A DNA stretch of 64,000 bases, from contig JAEKKX010000003.1 of NCBI GenBank assembly GCA_019510125.1, positions 389,710 through 453,709 of the forward strand, given 5' to 3'. How positions within the stretch are numbered: the first letter of the stretch is position 1; every line of letters begins with the position of its first letter. The notes below the pieces were generated by a model. The model ran no database searches, was not told the origin of the DNA, and saw only the letters and a program-made list of their open reading frames with translations. Source of the DNA: Lysobacterales bacterium (GTDB lineage Bacteria; Pseudomonadota; Gammaproteobacteria; Xanthomonadales; Xanthomonadaceae). The position numbers were made by a program, and so were the translations under genes. Positions 48,176-58,508 of the stretch are shown piece by piece.

Positions 48176-49717
48176 ATGCGCACGCCGTCCCTGTCCGATC
48201 TGCCGAAGGTCTACCGCAGCGGCGCGGTGCGCGCCGCCGAGCAGGTGGCGATGGCGCGCTTCGGCCTCGACGAGGACGACCTGATGGCGCGCGCCGGGCT
48301 CGCCGCCTGGCGCCTGCTGCTCGACCGCTGGCCGCAGGCGCAGCGCATCGGCATCGTCTGCGGCCCCGGCAACAACGGCGGCGACGGCTACGTGCTGGCC
48401 GAACTGGCGCGCTCCTCGGGGCGCCACGTGTTCGTGCTGCGGCTCGGCGACACCGTGAAACCGGGCGCGTCGCAGCGCGCGGCCGAGGCCTACGCGCAGG
48501 CGGGCGGCGAGCTGGCGACCTTCACGCTCGACGAAGGCCTGCCGCGGGCCGATGTCTGGGTCGACGCCCTGTTCGGGATCGGCCTGCATCGCGGACTGGA
48601 CGGCCTCGCCGCCGATGTCGTGGCCGCGCTGAACCACGGTCGCGCGACGCCGGTCCTCGCGCTCGACGTGCCCTCCGGCGTGGACGCCGACACCGGCGAC
48701 GACCGCGGCCTGTCGGTGCGGGCGACGGTCACGCTGACCTTCATCGCCGGCAAGCCCGGGCTGTTCACCGGGCGGGGCCGCGCCGCCGCGGGCGAGGTGG
48801 TGGTCGATCCGCTGGGCCTGGCCGACCACATGTTCGACGATCTGGAGCCGGCGGCCTGCCTCGTGCGTGCGCCCGCGCTGGCGCGCTGGCTCGCGCCGCG
48901 CGACCGCGACGCGCACAAGGGCCGGTTCGGCACGGTGCTGTGCCTCGGCGGCGATCGCGGCACCGGCGGCGCGATCGCGCTGTGCGCCGAGGCCGCGCAT
49001 CGCGTCGGCGCGGGCCTGGTGAGCGCGGCGACCCGCGCCGAGCACGTGCCGGTGCTGCTGGCGCGGCGGCCGGAAACGATGGTGCGCGCGGTCGATGACG
49101 CGCCCGGCGACGCGCCGGATCGCGCGGACGCGCTGCGATCGCTGCTCGAGCGCTGCACCGTGATCGCCGTCGGGCCGGGGCTCGGCGGCGGCGCGTGGAG
49201 CCGGTCGCTGCTCGACGCCGCCCTGGCCGCGGAACGGCCGACCGTGATCGATGCCGATGCGCTCAATCTGCTGGCCGCGATGCCCGGGACGGGGGCGGAT
49301 TTCGCGGACGCCGTGCTCACTCCGCATCCGGGCGAAGCCGCGCGGCTGCTCGATCGTCCGATCGCCGAACTCGAAGCCGATCGCCTCGGCGCGGCGCGCA
49401 CGCTGGCCGCGCGCTATGGCGGCACGGTGGTGTGGAAGGGCGCGGGCACCGTCGTTTCCGCGCCGGACGGCGTCCCGGTGATCGTCGATGCCGGCAATCC
49501 GGGGATGGCCGCTGGCGGCATGGGCGACGTGCTCACCGGCGCCATCGCCGGACTGCTCGCGCAGGGCTTGGCGCCGTTCGACGCGGCGGTCTGCGGCGCG
49601 CTGCTGCATGCCGCCGCCGGCGATGCGGCCGCGGCCGAGGGCGGCGAACGCGGCCTGCTGCCGTCGGACCTGTTCCCGCACCTGCGCCGGCTCGCCAACC
49701 CGGCGGTGCGGGCGTGA
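48176..49717 (+). CDS. nnrD: Bifunctional NAD(P)H-hydrate epimerase/dehydratase
   Basis: 513 residues with both halves. The N-terminal YjeF_N epimerase has VCGPGNNGGDGYVLAELAR. The C-terminal ribokinase-like dehydratase has HKGRFGTVLCLGGDRGTGGA, GPGLGG and NPGMAAGGMGDVLTGAIAGLL. Together they repair hydrated NADH and NADPH, ADP-dependently. The stop overlaps the tsaE start as GTGA. It heads the conserved nnrD-tsaE-amidase-mutL run. Confidence 0.96.
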   Translation: MRTPSLSDLPKVYRSGAVRAAEQVAMARFGLDEDDLMARAGLAAWRLLLDRWPQAQRIGIVCGPGNNGGDGYVLAELARSSGRHVFVLRLGDTVKPGASQRAAEAYAQAGGELATFTLDEGLPRADVWVDALFGIGLHRGLDGLAADVVAALNHGRATPVLALDVPSGVDADTGDDRGLSVRATVTLTFIAGKPGLFTGRGRAAAGEVVVDPLGLADHMFDDLEPAACLVRAPALARWLAPRDRDAHKGRFGTVLCLGGDRGTGGAIALCAEAAHRVGAGLVSAATRAEHVPVLLARRPETMVRAVDDAPGDAPDRADALRSLLERCTVIAVGPGLGGGAWSRSLLDAALAAERPTVIDADALNLLAAMPGTGADFADAVLTPHPGEAARLLDRPIAELEADRLGAARTLAARYGGTVVWKGAGTVVSAPDGVPVIVDAGNPGMAAGGMGDVLTGAIAGLLAQGLAPFDAAVCGALLHAAAGDAAAAEGGERGLLPSDLFPHLRRLANPAVRA

Positions 49718-50259
49718 GCGCAGACGTCATGGGCGACGAAGTCATGGGCGACAAGGGCGTGGGCGACGAGGTCATCGAAGAAGCCGCCCGGCGCTTCCTC
49801 GCTGACGCCGATGCCACCGAGCAGTTCGCGCGGGCGCTCGCGCGCACCGCGCCGGTGCCGGCGGTGGTGCTGCTGCACGGCGATCTCGGCGCCGGCAAGT
49901 CCACGCTCGCGCGGGCCTGGCTGCGTGCGCTGGGCGTCGCCGGGGCGATCCGGAGCCCGACCTATACGCTGGTCGAGCGCTATCCACTGGCCGGCGGCGG
50001 CGAGGCGCTGCACCTGGACCTGTACCGGATCGGCGACGGCGCCGAGCTGGAATTCCTCGGCCTGGACGACGCCGACGCGACGCTGTGGCTGGTGGAATGG
50101 CCGGAGCGGGGCGCAGGCGCGCTGCCGCCGGCGGACCTGCGGATCGACCTTTCGATCCAGGGCGACGGGCGCGCCTGCGGCCTCACCCCGCTGAGCCCCG
50201 CCGGCCGGGATTGGCTGGCCGCGCTGACCACCGCGCAGTCGCTTGCGGCACCTACCTGA
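49714..50259 (+). CDS. tsaE: tRNA threonylcarbamoyladenosine biosynthesis ATPase TsaE
   Basis: 181 residues from a GTG at 49714 (GTGA overlap with nnrD); an ATG at 49729 is an alternative. Walker A is LLHGDLGAGKSTLARAWL; then GAIRSPTYTLVERYPL, HLDLYRI and LVEWPER complete the TsaE pattern. The ~20-residue N-terminus with repeated MGD(E/K) words is unusual. TsaE drives the t6A37 tRNA modification with TsaB and TsaD. Confidence 0.94.
   Translation: MSADVMGDEVMGDKGVGDEVIEEAARRFLADADATEQFARALARTAPVPAVVLLHGDLGAGKSTLARAWLRALGVAGAIRSPTYTLVERYPLAGGGEALHLDLYRIGDGAELEFLGLDDADATLWLVEWPERGAGALPPADLRIDLSIQGDGRACGLTPLSPAGRDWLAALTTAQSLAAPT
49726..49770 (+). repeat. 15-bp tandem repeat at the tsaE N-terminus
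   Basis: Three 15-base units (GTCATGGGCGACGAA, GTCATGGGCGACAAG, GGCGTGGGCGACGAG) encode a VMGDE/VMGDK/GVGDE series. Two of them carry an in-frame ATG that could serve as a start. Confidence 0.85.
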
Positions 50260-50347
50260 CCCCAGCGCGAAGGAAGTTCGGGCAGGTTACGGATTATTAA
50301 GGGAAAAGTGCTTGAAAAATCCGCGCGTCGGTGGTTGACTACCGCCC

Positions 50348-51904
50348 ATGCGTGTGAAGGCGATCACCATTCAGCAAATCGTGCTGGGGCTCATGCTCCT
50401 AGCCGCGCTGTGCTGGAATCTCGCTCACGCCAATGAAATCAGTCACTTGACGCTGAAGGAAGGCCCCACCGGCACCCGGGCCGAGCTCCAGCTCAAGGAC
50501 GAGGCCGCGTTCCGCACCCTCAGCCTCGCCAATCCCGACCGTTTCGTCGTCGATCTCCCGGACACCGCCGCCGGCGCCCATCTGCAGCTCCCCGCGCCGG
50601 TCGGCGTGGTGCGCGCGGTGCGCCGCGGCCAGCCCGCGCCCGGGACCACCCGCATCGTGTTCGATCTGGCCCAGCCTGTGGTGCCGCTGAAGCCGCGCCT
50701 GGAGCGCGCGCCCGACGGCGCGGTGCGCCTGGTGCTGGAGTGGCCGGGCGATGGCGCGGTCGCGGCGGCGCTGCTCACCGGCCGGTCGCCGGCCGCGTCC
50801 GCGACGGCGACGCCGCCGACCGCTGCGCCCCCGACCATCGCGCCCGCGCCCTCCGCGGCTGTGACCGTTGCGCCTGCATCCACTGCGCCTGCGACCAGTG
50901 CGGGTGCTCCGACGGGCGCGGCGAAGCCGCTGGTGCCCGCGCCGACGCAGGCACCTGTGCAGGCGGCGACCACGTCGCCGTCGCCGACCCCTGCTGCCGC
51001 GCCGTCTCCGGCGTCCGCACCGGCGGTGGCTTCCTCTTCCGCCGCGCCTGCGGCGACGCCGCCGGCCGAGCCGCTGCCGGCGCCGGGCAAGCCCCTGCGC
51101 GAGATCCGTGCCGGTTCGCGTCCGCTGATCATCGCGATCGACGCCGGCCACGGCGGCCAGGACCCCGGCGCGCACGGCCCCAGCGGCAAGCGCGAGAAGG
51201 ACGTCACCCTCGCCATCGCCCGCGAGCTGGCGCGGCAGATCAACGCCACGCCGGGCCTGAAGGCGTACCTGACCCGCGACACCGACGTGTTCCTGCCGCT
51301 GCCGCGCCGCACCCAGCTTGCGCGCCAGGCGAAGGCGGACATGTTCATCTCGATCCACGCCGACGCCGCGGAAAACCGCTCGGCGAAGGGCTCGTCGGTC
51401 TACGTGCTGTCGCTGCGCGGCGCGTCGTCGCAGCGCGCGCGCTGGCTGGCCGACAAGGAAAACGCCGCCGACATGATCGGTGGCGGCGCCCTGCCGCGCG
51501 CCGACGACACGCTCGCATCGGTGCTGATCGACCTGACCCAGAGCGGGCAGATGCGCGCGTCCGAGGACGCCGCCGGCCACGTCCTGTCCGGGCTCAAGGC
51601 GATCGGCAACAACCACAAGCCGGGCATCGAACGCGCCAACTTCGCGGTGCTGCGCACCTCCGACATGCCGGCGATGCTGGTCGAGACCGCCTTCATCTCG
51701 AACCCGGACGAGGAACGGCGGCTGACCGATCCGTCGTACCAGCGCACGATCGCCAAGGCGGTGCTGGAGGGCGTGGACGCCTATTTCACCCGCCAGCCGC
51801 CGCCGGGCACGCTGTACGCCAGCCGCGCGCGCGCCGCGGAGGCGACGGTGATCGCCAGCGCCGCCGCGACCGGGACGCTGACCGCGGGCGGCGGCAGTCC
51901 CTGA
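50348..51904 (+). CDS. N-acetylmuramoyl-L-alanine amidase (AmiC/AmiB type)
   Basis: 518 residues. A signal peptide precedes an AMIN domain ([31 protein letters not shown]), then a long Ala/Pro/Thr linker (about residues 145-240). The Amidase_3 domain has zinc ligands in [17 protein letters not shown], the Glu in [24 protein letters not shown] and the catalytic Glu in [13 protein letters not shown]. AmiB/C-type enzymes cut septal peptidoglycan during division. It sits between tsaE and mutL, as amiB does in E. coli. Confidence 0.94.
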   Translation: MRVKAITIQQIVLGLMLLAALCWNLAHANEISHLTLKEGPTGTRAELQLKDEAAFRTLSLANPDRFVVDLPDTAAGAHLQLPAPVGVVRAVRRGQPAPGTTRIVFDLAQPVVPLKPRLERAPDGAVRLVLEWPGDGAVAAALLTGRSPAASATATPPTAAPPTIAPAPSAAVTVAPASTAPATSAGAPTGAAKPLVPAPTQAPVQAATTSPSPTPAAAPSPASAPAVASSSAAPAATPPAEPLPAPGKPLREIRAGSRPLIIAIDAGHGGQDPGAHGPSGKREKDVTLAIARELARQINATPGLKAYLTRDTDVFLPLPRRTQLARQAKADMFISIHADAAENRSAKGSSVYVLSLRGASSQRARWLADKENAADMIGGGALPRADDTLASVLIDLTQSGQMRASEDAAGHVLSGLKAIGNNHKPGIERANFAVLRTSDMPAMLVETAFISNPDEERRLTDPSYQRTIAKAVLEGVDAYFTRQPPPGTLYASRARAAEATVIASAAATGTLTAGGGSP

Positions 51905-52010
51905 GCGGCGGCGTCCGTGTGCGCGCCGCGCGGCGCGCCTCGGGAGATCGGGTCACGGGCGGTATCATCGGCGGACGTCCCCCAACGCCCGTCCGGCGAC
52001 CCGCCTCCAC

Positions 52011-53864
52011 GTGACCATCCGCCCGCTGCCCGACACCCTCGTCAACCAGATCGCCGCCGGCGAAGTCATCGAACGCCCGGCGTCGGTGGTCAAGGAGCTG
52101 GTCGAGAACGCGATCGACGCCGGCGCGCGCCGGATCGACATCGACCTGGAAGAGGGCGGGGTGCGCCTGATCCGCATCCGCGACGACGGCGGCGGCATCG
52201 CCCCGGACGAACTGGCGCTGGCGGTGCAGCGCCACGCGACCAGCAAGATCGCTTCGCTCGACGATCTCGAAGCGGTGGCGACGCTGGGGTTCCGCGGCGA
52301 GGCGCTGCCGTCGATCGCATCGGTCAGCCGTTTCCTGATCGCCTCGCGTCGCGCCGACGACGACCGCGGCACCGCGCTCAACGTCGATGGCGGCAAGCTC
52401 GGCGATCCCGCGCCGAAGCAGCAGCCGACCGGCACCGTCGTCGAGGTCCGCGACCTGTTCTACAACGTGCCGGCGCGGCGCAAGTTCCTGCGCGCCGAGC
52501 GGACCGAGCTGGGCCATATCGAGGAATGGCTGCGGCAGCTCGCGCTGGCGCGGCCGGAGGTCGAACTGCGGGTAAGCCACAACGGCAAGCCGCTGCGCCG
52601 CTACAAGGGGGAGGGTGCCCGGGGCGACAGCGGCGCGCTGTTCTCCGGCGACCGTCTCGCCGAGACCTTGGGCGACGAGTTCCTCAAGCATGCGCTGCAG
52701 ATCGACCACAGCGCGCCGCTCGCCACCGACAGCCGCAGCCGGTTGCGCCTGAGCGGCTGGATCGCGCAGCCGGCGTACTCGCGCGCCAGCGCCGACCAGC
52801 AGTACCTGTTCGTCAACGGCCGCGCAGTGCGCGACCGCAGCGTGGCGCACGCGGTGAAGCAGGCCTACGCCGACGTGCTGTTCCACGGCCGCCAGCCGGC
52901 CTACGTGCTGTTCCTGGAGGTCGATCCGCGCCGGGTCGACGTCAACGTCCATCCGGCCAAGCACGAAGTGCGCTTCCGCGACGCCCGCGCGATCCACGAT
53001 TTCGTCTACCGCACGCTGCAGGCCGCGCTCGCGGAGACCCGCGCCGGCACGCCCGCGGGCGCGCTGCCCGGCGAGGCGGCGTCGGCGTTCGATCCGGGCA
53101 TGGCCGGCCCCGTCGGGTCGCCGCCGCCGCCGATGGCGTGGAACCGGCCGATGCCGCAGACCGGGCTCGGCCTGCGCGTCGACGACGCGCGCGCCGCCTA
53201 CGCCGCGCTGTACGCGGGGCCGCCGTCGTCCTCGCCGCAGCCGGCGGTGCGGCCGCTGCCGGAAACGGCGGACGGCGAGGTGCCGCCGCTGGGCTACGCG
53301 GTCGCGCAGTTGCACGGCATCTACGTCCTCAGCGAGACCGCGGACGGGATGATCGTGGTCGACATGCATGCCGCGCACGAGCGCATCGGCTACGAAAAGC
53401 TCAAGTCGGCGCACGACGGCGTCGGCGTGCGGGTGCAGCCGCTGCTGGTGCCGCAGTCGGTGGCGGTGTCCGAGCGCGAGGCCGAGACCGCCGAGCGCGA
53501 GGCGCAGACGCTCGCGGCGCTGGGGTTCGAGCTCAACCGCAGCGGGCCCCAGACGCTGGTGCTGCGCGGCGTGCCGGCGCTGCTGGCCGACGGCGACGTC
53601 GAGGCGCTGCTGCGCGACGTCATCGCCGACCTGGTCGAGCACGGCGAATCGCGCCGGGTGGCGTCGGCGCGCGACGAACTGCTCGCGACCATGGCCTGCC
53701 ACGGCGCCGTGCGCGCGAACCGGCGGCTGACGCTGCCGGAGATGAACGCGCTGCTGCGCGAGATGGAGGCCACCGAGCGCTCCGGACAATGCAATCATGG
53801 CCGCCCGACCTGGGCGAAATTCACGCTGGGCGAGATCGATCGCTGGTTCCTGAGGGGGCGCTGA
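52011..53864 (+). CDS. mutL: DNA mismatch repair protein MutL
   Basis: 617 residues from a GTG at 52011. The GHKL ATPase has [37 protein letters not shown] and [15 protein letters not shown]. After a variable linker, the C-terminal domain shows [14 protein letters not shown], that is, the D-x-HA-x2-E-x4-E motif of endonuclease-active MutL, with M in place of Q. This predicts nicking by MutL itself instead of MutH. The stop overlaps the next start (TGATG). Confidence 0.96.
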   Translation: MTIRPLPDTLVNQIAAGEVIERPASVVKELVENAIDAGARRIDIDLEEGGVRLIRIRDDGGGIAPDELALAVQRHATSKIASLDDLEAVATLGFRGEALPSIASVSRFLIASRRADDDRGTALNVDGGKLGDPAPKQQPTGTVVEVRDLFYNVPARRKFLRAERTELGHIEEWLRQLALARPEVELRVSHNGKPLRRYKGEGARGDSGALFSGDRLAETLGDEFLKHALQIDHSAPLATDSRSRLRLSGWIAQPAYSRASADQQYLFVNGRAVRDRSVAHAVKQAYADVLFHGRQPAYVLFLEVDPRRVDVNVHPAKHEVRFRDARAIHDFVYRTLQAALAETRAGTPAGALPGEAASAFDPGMAGPVGSPPPPMAWNRPMPQTGLGLRVDDARAAYAALYAGPPSSSPQPAVRPLPETADGEVPPLGYAVAQLHGIYVLSETADGMIVVDMHAAHERIGYEKLKSAHDGVGVRVQPLLVPQSVAVSEREAETAEREAQTLAALGFELNRSGPQTLVLRGVPALLADGDVEALLRDVIADLVEHGESRRVASARDELLATMACHGAVRANRRLTLPEMNALLREMEATERSGQCNHGRPTWAKFTLGEIDRWFLRGR

Positions 53865-54823
53865 TGGACGCAAGACACTGGACGTGGCCGTGCCTGCTCG
53901 GCCTGATCGTGGCGGCGGGCTGCGATCGCGCGACGCCGCCCGCTCATGCGACCGGGGCTTCGCCGGGCGCGGCCAAGACCGCGGCGCCCGCCGGCTACGT
54001 CGCCGGCGAGGAGGCGTGGCGCAAACAGCAGGACGCGGACCTGCGCGACCCGAAGGGCAGTTGGCTGACGGTGGTCGGCCTCCACTGGATCACGCCACAG
54101 ACCCGCACCGTCGGCAGCGCCGAAGGACAGCAGCTCCGGCTCGCGCTGGGGCCGGCCCAGCTCGGCGTGATCGCGCTGGACGGCAAACAACTGCATTTCA
54201 CGCCCGCGCCTGCGGCCGACGTGACCGTGGACGGCAAGCCGGTCGTCGGCCGCATCGCGCTGCAGGACGATCAGTCCGGGGCGCCGACGAAGCTGGCCTA
54301 CGACGGCGGCAAGGGCGAGCTGTGGGCGATCGAACGTTCCGGCCGCTACGCGCTGCGCGAGCGCCACCAGGACGCGCCGGCGCTCAAGGCCGTGGTGCCG
54401 CAGGTGTACTGGCCGATCGATCCGTCGTGGCGGGTCGAGGCGACGCTCGATCCGCATCCGCCCGGGACCACGATCGAGATCGTCAACGTCCTCGGCGACC
54501 GCAACCAGGTGCCGAATCCGGGCGCGCTGGTGTTCGAGCGCGACGGCAAGCGTTTCCGGATGGAAGTGACCGGCGAGACGCTGTCCGAGCTGTCGGGCGT
54601 GTTCGCCGACCGCACCAACGGCCGCGAGAGCTACGGCGCCGGCCGCTTCATCGATCCGCAGGGCCCCGATGCGAAGGGCCGCTATGTGCTGGATTTCAAT
54701 CGCGCCTACAACCCGCCGTGCGCGTTCACCGCGTTCGCGACCTGTCCGCTGCCGCCGCCGGAGAACCGGCTCGACCTCGCGGTCACGGCCGGCGAGAAGA
54801 AATATCCCGGCAGTCCGCACTGA
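53864..54823 (+). CDS. DUF1684 lipoprotein (first of two)
   Basis: 319 residues with a lipobox (LIVAAGC). The DUF1684 core runs from WRKQQDADLRDPKGSWLTVV to the family end FNRAYNPPCAFTAFATCPLP PPENRLDLAV. The function is unknown; members are exported or cytoplasmic beta-rich proteins. It is translationally coupled to mutL. A paralogue follows directly. Confidence 0.88.
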   Translation: MDARHWTWPCLLGLIVAAGCDRATPPAHATGASPGAAKTAAPAGYVAGEEAWRKQQDADLRDPKGSWLTVVGLHWITPQTRTVGSAEGQQLRLALGPAQLGVIALDGKQLHFTPAPAADVTVDGKPVVGRIALQDDQSGAPTKLAYDGGKGELWAIERSGRYALRERHQDAPALKAVVPQVYWPIDPSWRVEATLDPHPPGTTIEIVNVLGDRNQVPNPGALVFERDGKRFRMEVTGETLSELSGVFADRTNGRESYGAGRFIDPQGPDAKGRYVLDFNRAYNPPCAFTAFATCPLPPPENRLDLAVTAGEKKYPGSPH

Positions 54824-54861
54824 TCCGCCCCGTCCATCGCTTGCGCCCCGGAGAGCGCCGC

Positions 54862-55857
54862 ATGATGTCCGTCCACCGTTCGCGTCCGTCATTCGTTCAT
54901 CGGTCGTTCCTCCATCGCCTGTCGGCCGGTGCGCTGTTGCCGCCGGTGCTCGCCGTGGCCTTCGCGCTGGCCGGCTGCGGCGACAAGTCGTCGTCGACGC
55001 CGCATGCGCCCAGCGCGGAAGAACAGCGCTACAGCGAGGGCGAGGCGCTGTGGCGCGCGCAGCGTCGCGAAGCGCTGATCACGCCCGACGGTTGGACCAC
55101 GCTGGTCGGCCTGCATCGCCTCACGCTCAAGTCGCACTACGTCGGCAGCAGCGAACGCAGCGGCATGCGCCTGGCCGTCGGTCCGGCGTCGCTGGGCATG
55201 TTCACGCGCAACGGCCGCGGCGTGATCTTCACCCCGGAGCGCGGGCTGGTGCTGACCCTCGACGGCCAGCCGCTGACCGAGTCCCGGGTCGCGCTGCGCT
55301 CGGACCTCGACGGTGCGCCCAGCGTCCTGGGCTTCGACGACGGACGCGGGCAGCTCACGGTGATCGACCGCGGCGGCGACCTGTTCCTGCGGGTGAAGCA
55401 CGCCGATGCGCTGACCCGCACCCAGTTCAAGGAACTCGACTACTGGCCGCCGCAGCTCGACTGGCGGATCGAGGCGACGTTCGTCCCGCATCCGGCGGGG
55501 ACCACGCTGCAGGCGGTGAACCTGCTCGGGCAGACCGAAACGCTGCCGAATCCCGGCGCGCTCGCGTTCCAGCGCGACGGCCGCGCGTGGCAACTGGAAC
55601 TCATCGACGAAGGCAACGAGACGCTGACCGTGCTGTTCGCCGACGCCACCAGCGGCCACGAAACCTACGGACAGGGGCGCCGCATCGACGTGCTGCGCCC
55701 GGACGCCGGCGGCAAGGTCGTCCTCGATTTCAACCGCGCCTACAATCCGCCCGCGGCGTTCACCCTGTTCACGACCTGCACCACGCCGCCCGTGCAGAAT
55801 CGGCTCGACATGCCGATCCGCGCCGGCGAGAAGATCTACGGCGGCCCGCCGCGCTGA
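54862..55857 (+). CDS. DUF1684 lipoprotein (second of two)
   Basis: 331 residues with a lipobox (AFALAGC). The same DUF1684 layout is present: LWRAQRREALITPDGWTTLV, NLLGQTETLPNPGALAFQRD and FNRAYNPPAAFTLFTTC. It is clearly a paralogue of the gene before it, from which it is 38 bases distant. The role is unknown. Two ATGs at 54862 and 54865 are possible starts. Confidence 0.88.
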   Translation: MMSVHRSRPSFVHRSFLHRLSAGALLPPVLAVAFALAGCGDKSSSTPHAPSAEEQRYSEGEALWRAQRREALITPDGWTTLVGLHRLTLKSHYVGSSERSGMRLAVGPASLGMFTRNGRGVIFTPERGLVLTLDGQPLTESRVALRSDLDGAPSVLGFDDGRGQLTVIDRGGDLFLRVKHADALTRTQFKELDYWPPQLDWRIEATFVPHPAGTTLQAVNLLGQTETLPNPGALAFQRDGRAWQLELIDEGNETLTVLFADATSGHETYGQGRRIDVLRPDAGGKVVLDFNRAYNPPAAFTLFTTCTTPPVQNRLDMPIRAGEKIYGGPPR

Positions 55858-55885
55858 TCCGCCGCGCACCCATCCAAGGAGTCCC

Positions 55886-56887
55886 ATGCTTCGTTCCCTC
55901 CGGTCATCCGCCCTCGCCGCGGCCCTGCTCGCCGCCCTGTTCGCCGTCGCCTCGTCGAGCGGCGCCGCGCCCAAAGCACCCGCGCCCGCGCCTGCGCCCG
56001 CCGCTGCGCCGTCGCCGCCGGTGCCGCTGCTGTGGAAAGTGTCCGATGCCGACAACGCGATCTACCTGCTCGGTTCGTTCCACCTGCTGAAGGCCGACGA
56101 CTATCCGCTGTCGAAGGACGTCGATGCGGCGTTCGACGACGCCGAATCGGTGGCGTTCGAGGTCGCGCCGGCGGAAATGGCGTCGCCGCAACTGGCGATG
56201 TCGATGGTCCGCGCGGGGCTGCGCACCGACGGCAAGACCCTCGGCGAGACCCTGCCGCCGGAGACCGCGGCGAAGTTCGACGCCTGGCTGACGGCCAACG
56301 AGGCCGTGCTGGGCAAGATGGGACTGCCGCCGAGCGCGCTGCAGTCGTTCGAGCCGTGGTACGTCGGCCTCGTCGTCTCGCTGACCGAGATGGGCAAGCT
56401 CGGCCTCGACCCGGCGAACGGGCTCGACAACCGCATGGGCCAGCGCGCCGAAGCCAGCGGCAAGCAGACGCTCGGCCTGGAGCGCAGCGAGGACCAGATC
56501 GCGCTGCTCGACGGCATGACGCCGGAGGAACAGCTCCAGTTCCTGCGCGAGGCGCTCGGCGACGCCGAGAACGCGACCAGCGAGATCGGCAACATGCATG
56601 CCGCGTGGCGGCGCGGCGACGCCGATGCGCTGCTCGACGACATGGGCGCCCAGATGCGCCGCGAGTACCCGGCGCTCTACCAGCGGATCAACGTCGCCCG
56701 CAACGACGCCTGGGTGCCGAAGCTGCAGGGGATGCTCGACGACGCCCACGGACGCGACACGCTGGTCGTGGTCGGCAGCCTGCACCTGCTGGGCGAGGAC
56801 GGCGTGGTCGAGAAGCTGCGCGCCAAGGGGTATCGGGTCGAACGCATCTGCTCGCTTTGCGATTCCGCGGCCGGCCGATCGAGGTAA
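55886..56887 (+). CDS. TraB/GumN family protein
   Basis: 333 residues. A signal peptide and an Ala/Pro linker are followed by the family core, with the histidine motif LLGSFHLLKADDYPL near the start and VVVGSLHLLGEDGVVEKLR plus GYRVERI at the end. TraB/PrgY/GumN proteins resemble metal-dependent hydrolases (Tiki group), but a bacterial activity is not settled. GumN belongs to the xanthan locus in Xanthomonas; no gum genes are here. It follows the DUF1684 pair in the same direction. Confidence 0.92.
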   Translation: MLRSLRSSALAAALLAALFAVASSSGAAPKAPAPAPAPAAAPSPPVPLLWKVSDADNAIYLLGSFHLLKADDYPLSKDVDAAFDDAESVAFEVAPAEMASPQLAMSMVRAGLRTDGKTLGETLPPETAAKFDAWLTANEAVLGKMGLPPSALQSFEPWYVGLVVSLTEMGKLGLDPANGLDNRMGQRAEASGKQTLGLERSEDQIALLDGMTPEEQLQFLREALGDAENATSEIGNMHAAWRRGDADALLDDMGAQMRREYPALYQRINVARNDAWVPKLQGMLDDAHGRDTLVVVGSLHLLGEDGVVEKLRAKGYRVERICSLCDSAAGRSR

Positions 56888-56894
56888 TCCGGCG

Positions 56895-58484
56895 GTGGCC
56901 CCGTTGCACGGTCCCTACGAGAGCGCCCTGGCCGCGTTCGATCGCGGGCAGTGGCCGCAGGCGCATGCCCTGGGCGAACAGCTCCTGGCGCGCGGGCGGG
57001 ACGATGCCGAATTGCGGTTCGTCGTCGGCGCCAGCGCCCTGCAGCTCGGGAACGTGCCGGCGGCGATCCTGCACCTGCGGCGCGGCGTCGAACTGGCGCC
57101 GAAGCGGGCCGATCTCGCGTCCCAGCTCGCGCGTGCGCTGATCATGGCGGGGGCGTGGCAGGAGGCCGTCGCCGTCGCCGACGCCGGGATGGCGCTGGAC
57201 GGGCTGGATTCGCAGTCGTGCGCGACGTTCGGCGTCGTCTATGTGCAGGCCAACCTCCACGACAGGGCCACCGCCGCGTTCGCGCGCGCGGTGGAGATGG
57301 CGCCGAACCATCCGGGCTATCGTTTCAACCTGGCGACGTCGCTGATGTTCGATGGCGAGTTCGAGGCCGCCGAGCGCGAATGCGCGCGCTGCATCGCGCT
57401 GAATCCGCGCAACTGGCGCGCCTTCCTGCTGCGCTCGCAACTGCGTCGCCAGCGGCCGGAACGCAACCACATCGACGAGCTGCAGGGCGTGCTTTCGCGC
57501 ACGGCCGGCGATCCCGAAGCGGAACTGCACCTGCGCCTCGCGCTGTCGAAGGAGTACGAGGACGTCGGCCGCTACGACGAGGCGTTCGACCAGCTCGCGC
57601 GCGGGAAATCGGTGCATCGCCGCCATGTCGCCTACGACAGCGCGCGGGACGCGAAGGACATCCACGCGCTCATGCGCGGGTTCGACGGTTGCACGGGCGA
57701 GGGCGAGGGCTGCCCGAGCCGGGAGCCGATCTTCGTCCTGGGCATGCCGCGCAGCGGCACGACCCTGCTCGACCGGGTGCTGTCCGCCCATCCCCGGGTC
57801 CAGTCCGCCGGGGAGCTGGAGCATTTCGAGATGGCGCTTCGCCGCGAGGTCGGCCTCGCCAGGGGCGCCCACGAGGAACTCGCCGACGTCCTGATGGGCT
57901 CGCGCCTGGATTGGTCGCGACTCGGACAGCGCTACCTCGACAGCACCCGCCCGACCACCGGCGCACTGCCGCACTTCGTCGACAAGATGCCGCACAATTT
58001 CCTGTTCGCCGGATTCATCGCCAAGGCGCTGCCGAACGCCACGATCGTGCTGGTGAAACGCGACCCCATGGATGCGTGCCTGAGCAATTTCCGCCAGTTG
58101 TTCGCGCCCGGGATGCCGCGCTTCGATTATTCCTACGACCTGCTCGACGTGGGCCGCTACTACCTGCTGTTCGAGCGGATGGTCGCGTTCTGGCGCGCCC
58201 GGCTCCCGGGGCGGATCCACGAAGTCCAGTACGAGGATCTCGTGCGCGACCAGGCGCCGTTCACGCGCGCCTTGCTGGCGGCCTGCGGACTGGAGTGGGA
58301 CGACGCGTGCCTCGCGCCGGAAAAGAGCCGCGCCAGCATCTCCACCGCCAGCGCCGTCCAGTTGCGCGCGCCGATCAACGATGCCTCGATCGGGCGCTGG
58401 CGGCGCTACGGCGCGCGGATGGACGCCTTGCGCCGCCTGCTCGCCGATGGCGGGATTGCGGTGCCCGCGGAAGACGCGGCGTGA
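56895..58484 (+). CDS. TPR repeat sulfotransferase
   Basis: 529 residues from a GTG at 56895, seven bases after the GumN-type stop. The N-terminal half is helical TPR-like repeat (for example ARALIMAGAWQEAVAVADAG, ATAAFARAVEMAPNHPGYRF). The C-terminal half is a PAPS-dependent sulfotransferase: 5'-phosphosulfate loop FVLGMPRSGTTLLDRVLSAHP and the 3'-phosphate site IVLVKRDPMDACLSNFRQLF. The acceptor is unknown; this family resembles protein-tyrosine and other bacterial sulfotransferases. Confidence 0.9.
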   Translation: MAPLHGPYESALAAFDRGQWPQAHALGEQLLARGRDDAELRFVVGASALQLGNVPAAILHLRRGVELAPKRADLASQLARALIMAGAWQEAVAVADAGMALDGLDSQSCATFGVVYVQANLHDRATAAFARAVEMAPNHPGYRFNLATSLMFDGEFEAAERECARCIALNPRNWRAFLLRSQLRRQRPERNHIDELQGVLSRTAGDPEAELHLRLALSKEYEDVGRYDEAFDQLARGKSVHRRHVAYDSARDAKDIHALMRGFDGCTGEGEGCPSREPIFVLGMPRSGTTLLDRVLSAHPRVQSAGELEHFEMALRREVGLARGAHEELADVLMGSRLDWSRLGQRYLDSTRPTTGALPHFVDKMPHNFLFAGFIAKALPNATIVLVKRDPMDACLSNFRQLFAPGMPRFDYSYDLLDVGRYYLLFERMVAFWRARLPGRIHEVQYEDLVRDQAPFTRALLAACGLEWDDACLAPEKSRASISTASAVQLRAPINDASIGRWRRYGARMDALRRLLADGGIAVPAEDAA

Positions 58485-58508
58485 TCCGGCGCAGCGAAGG
58501 GGCCGGGC

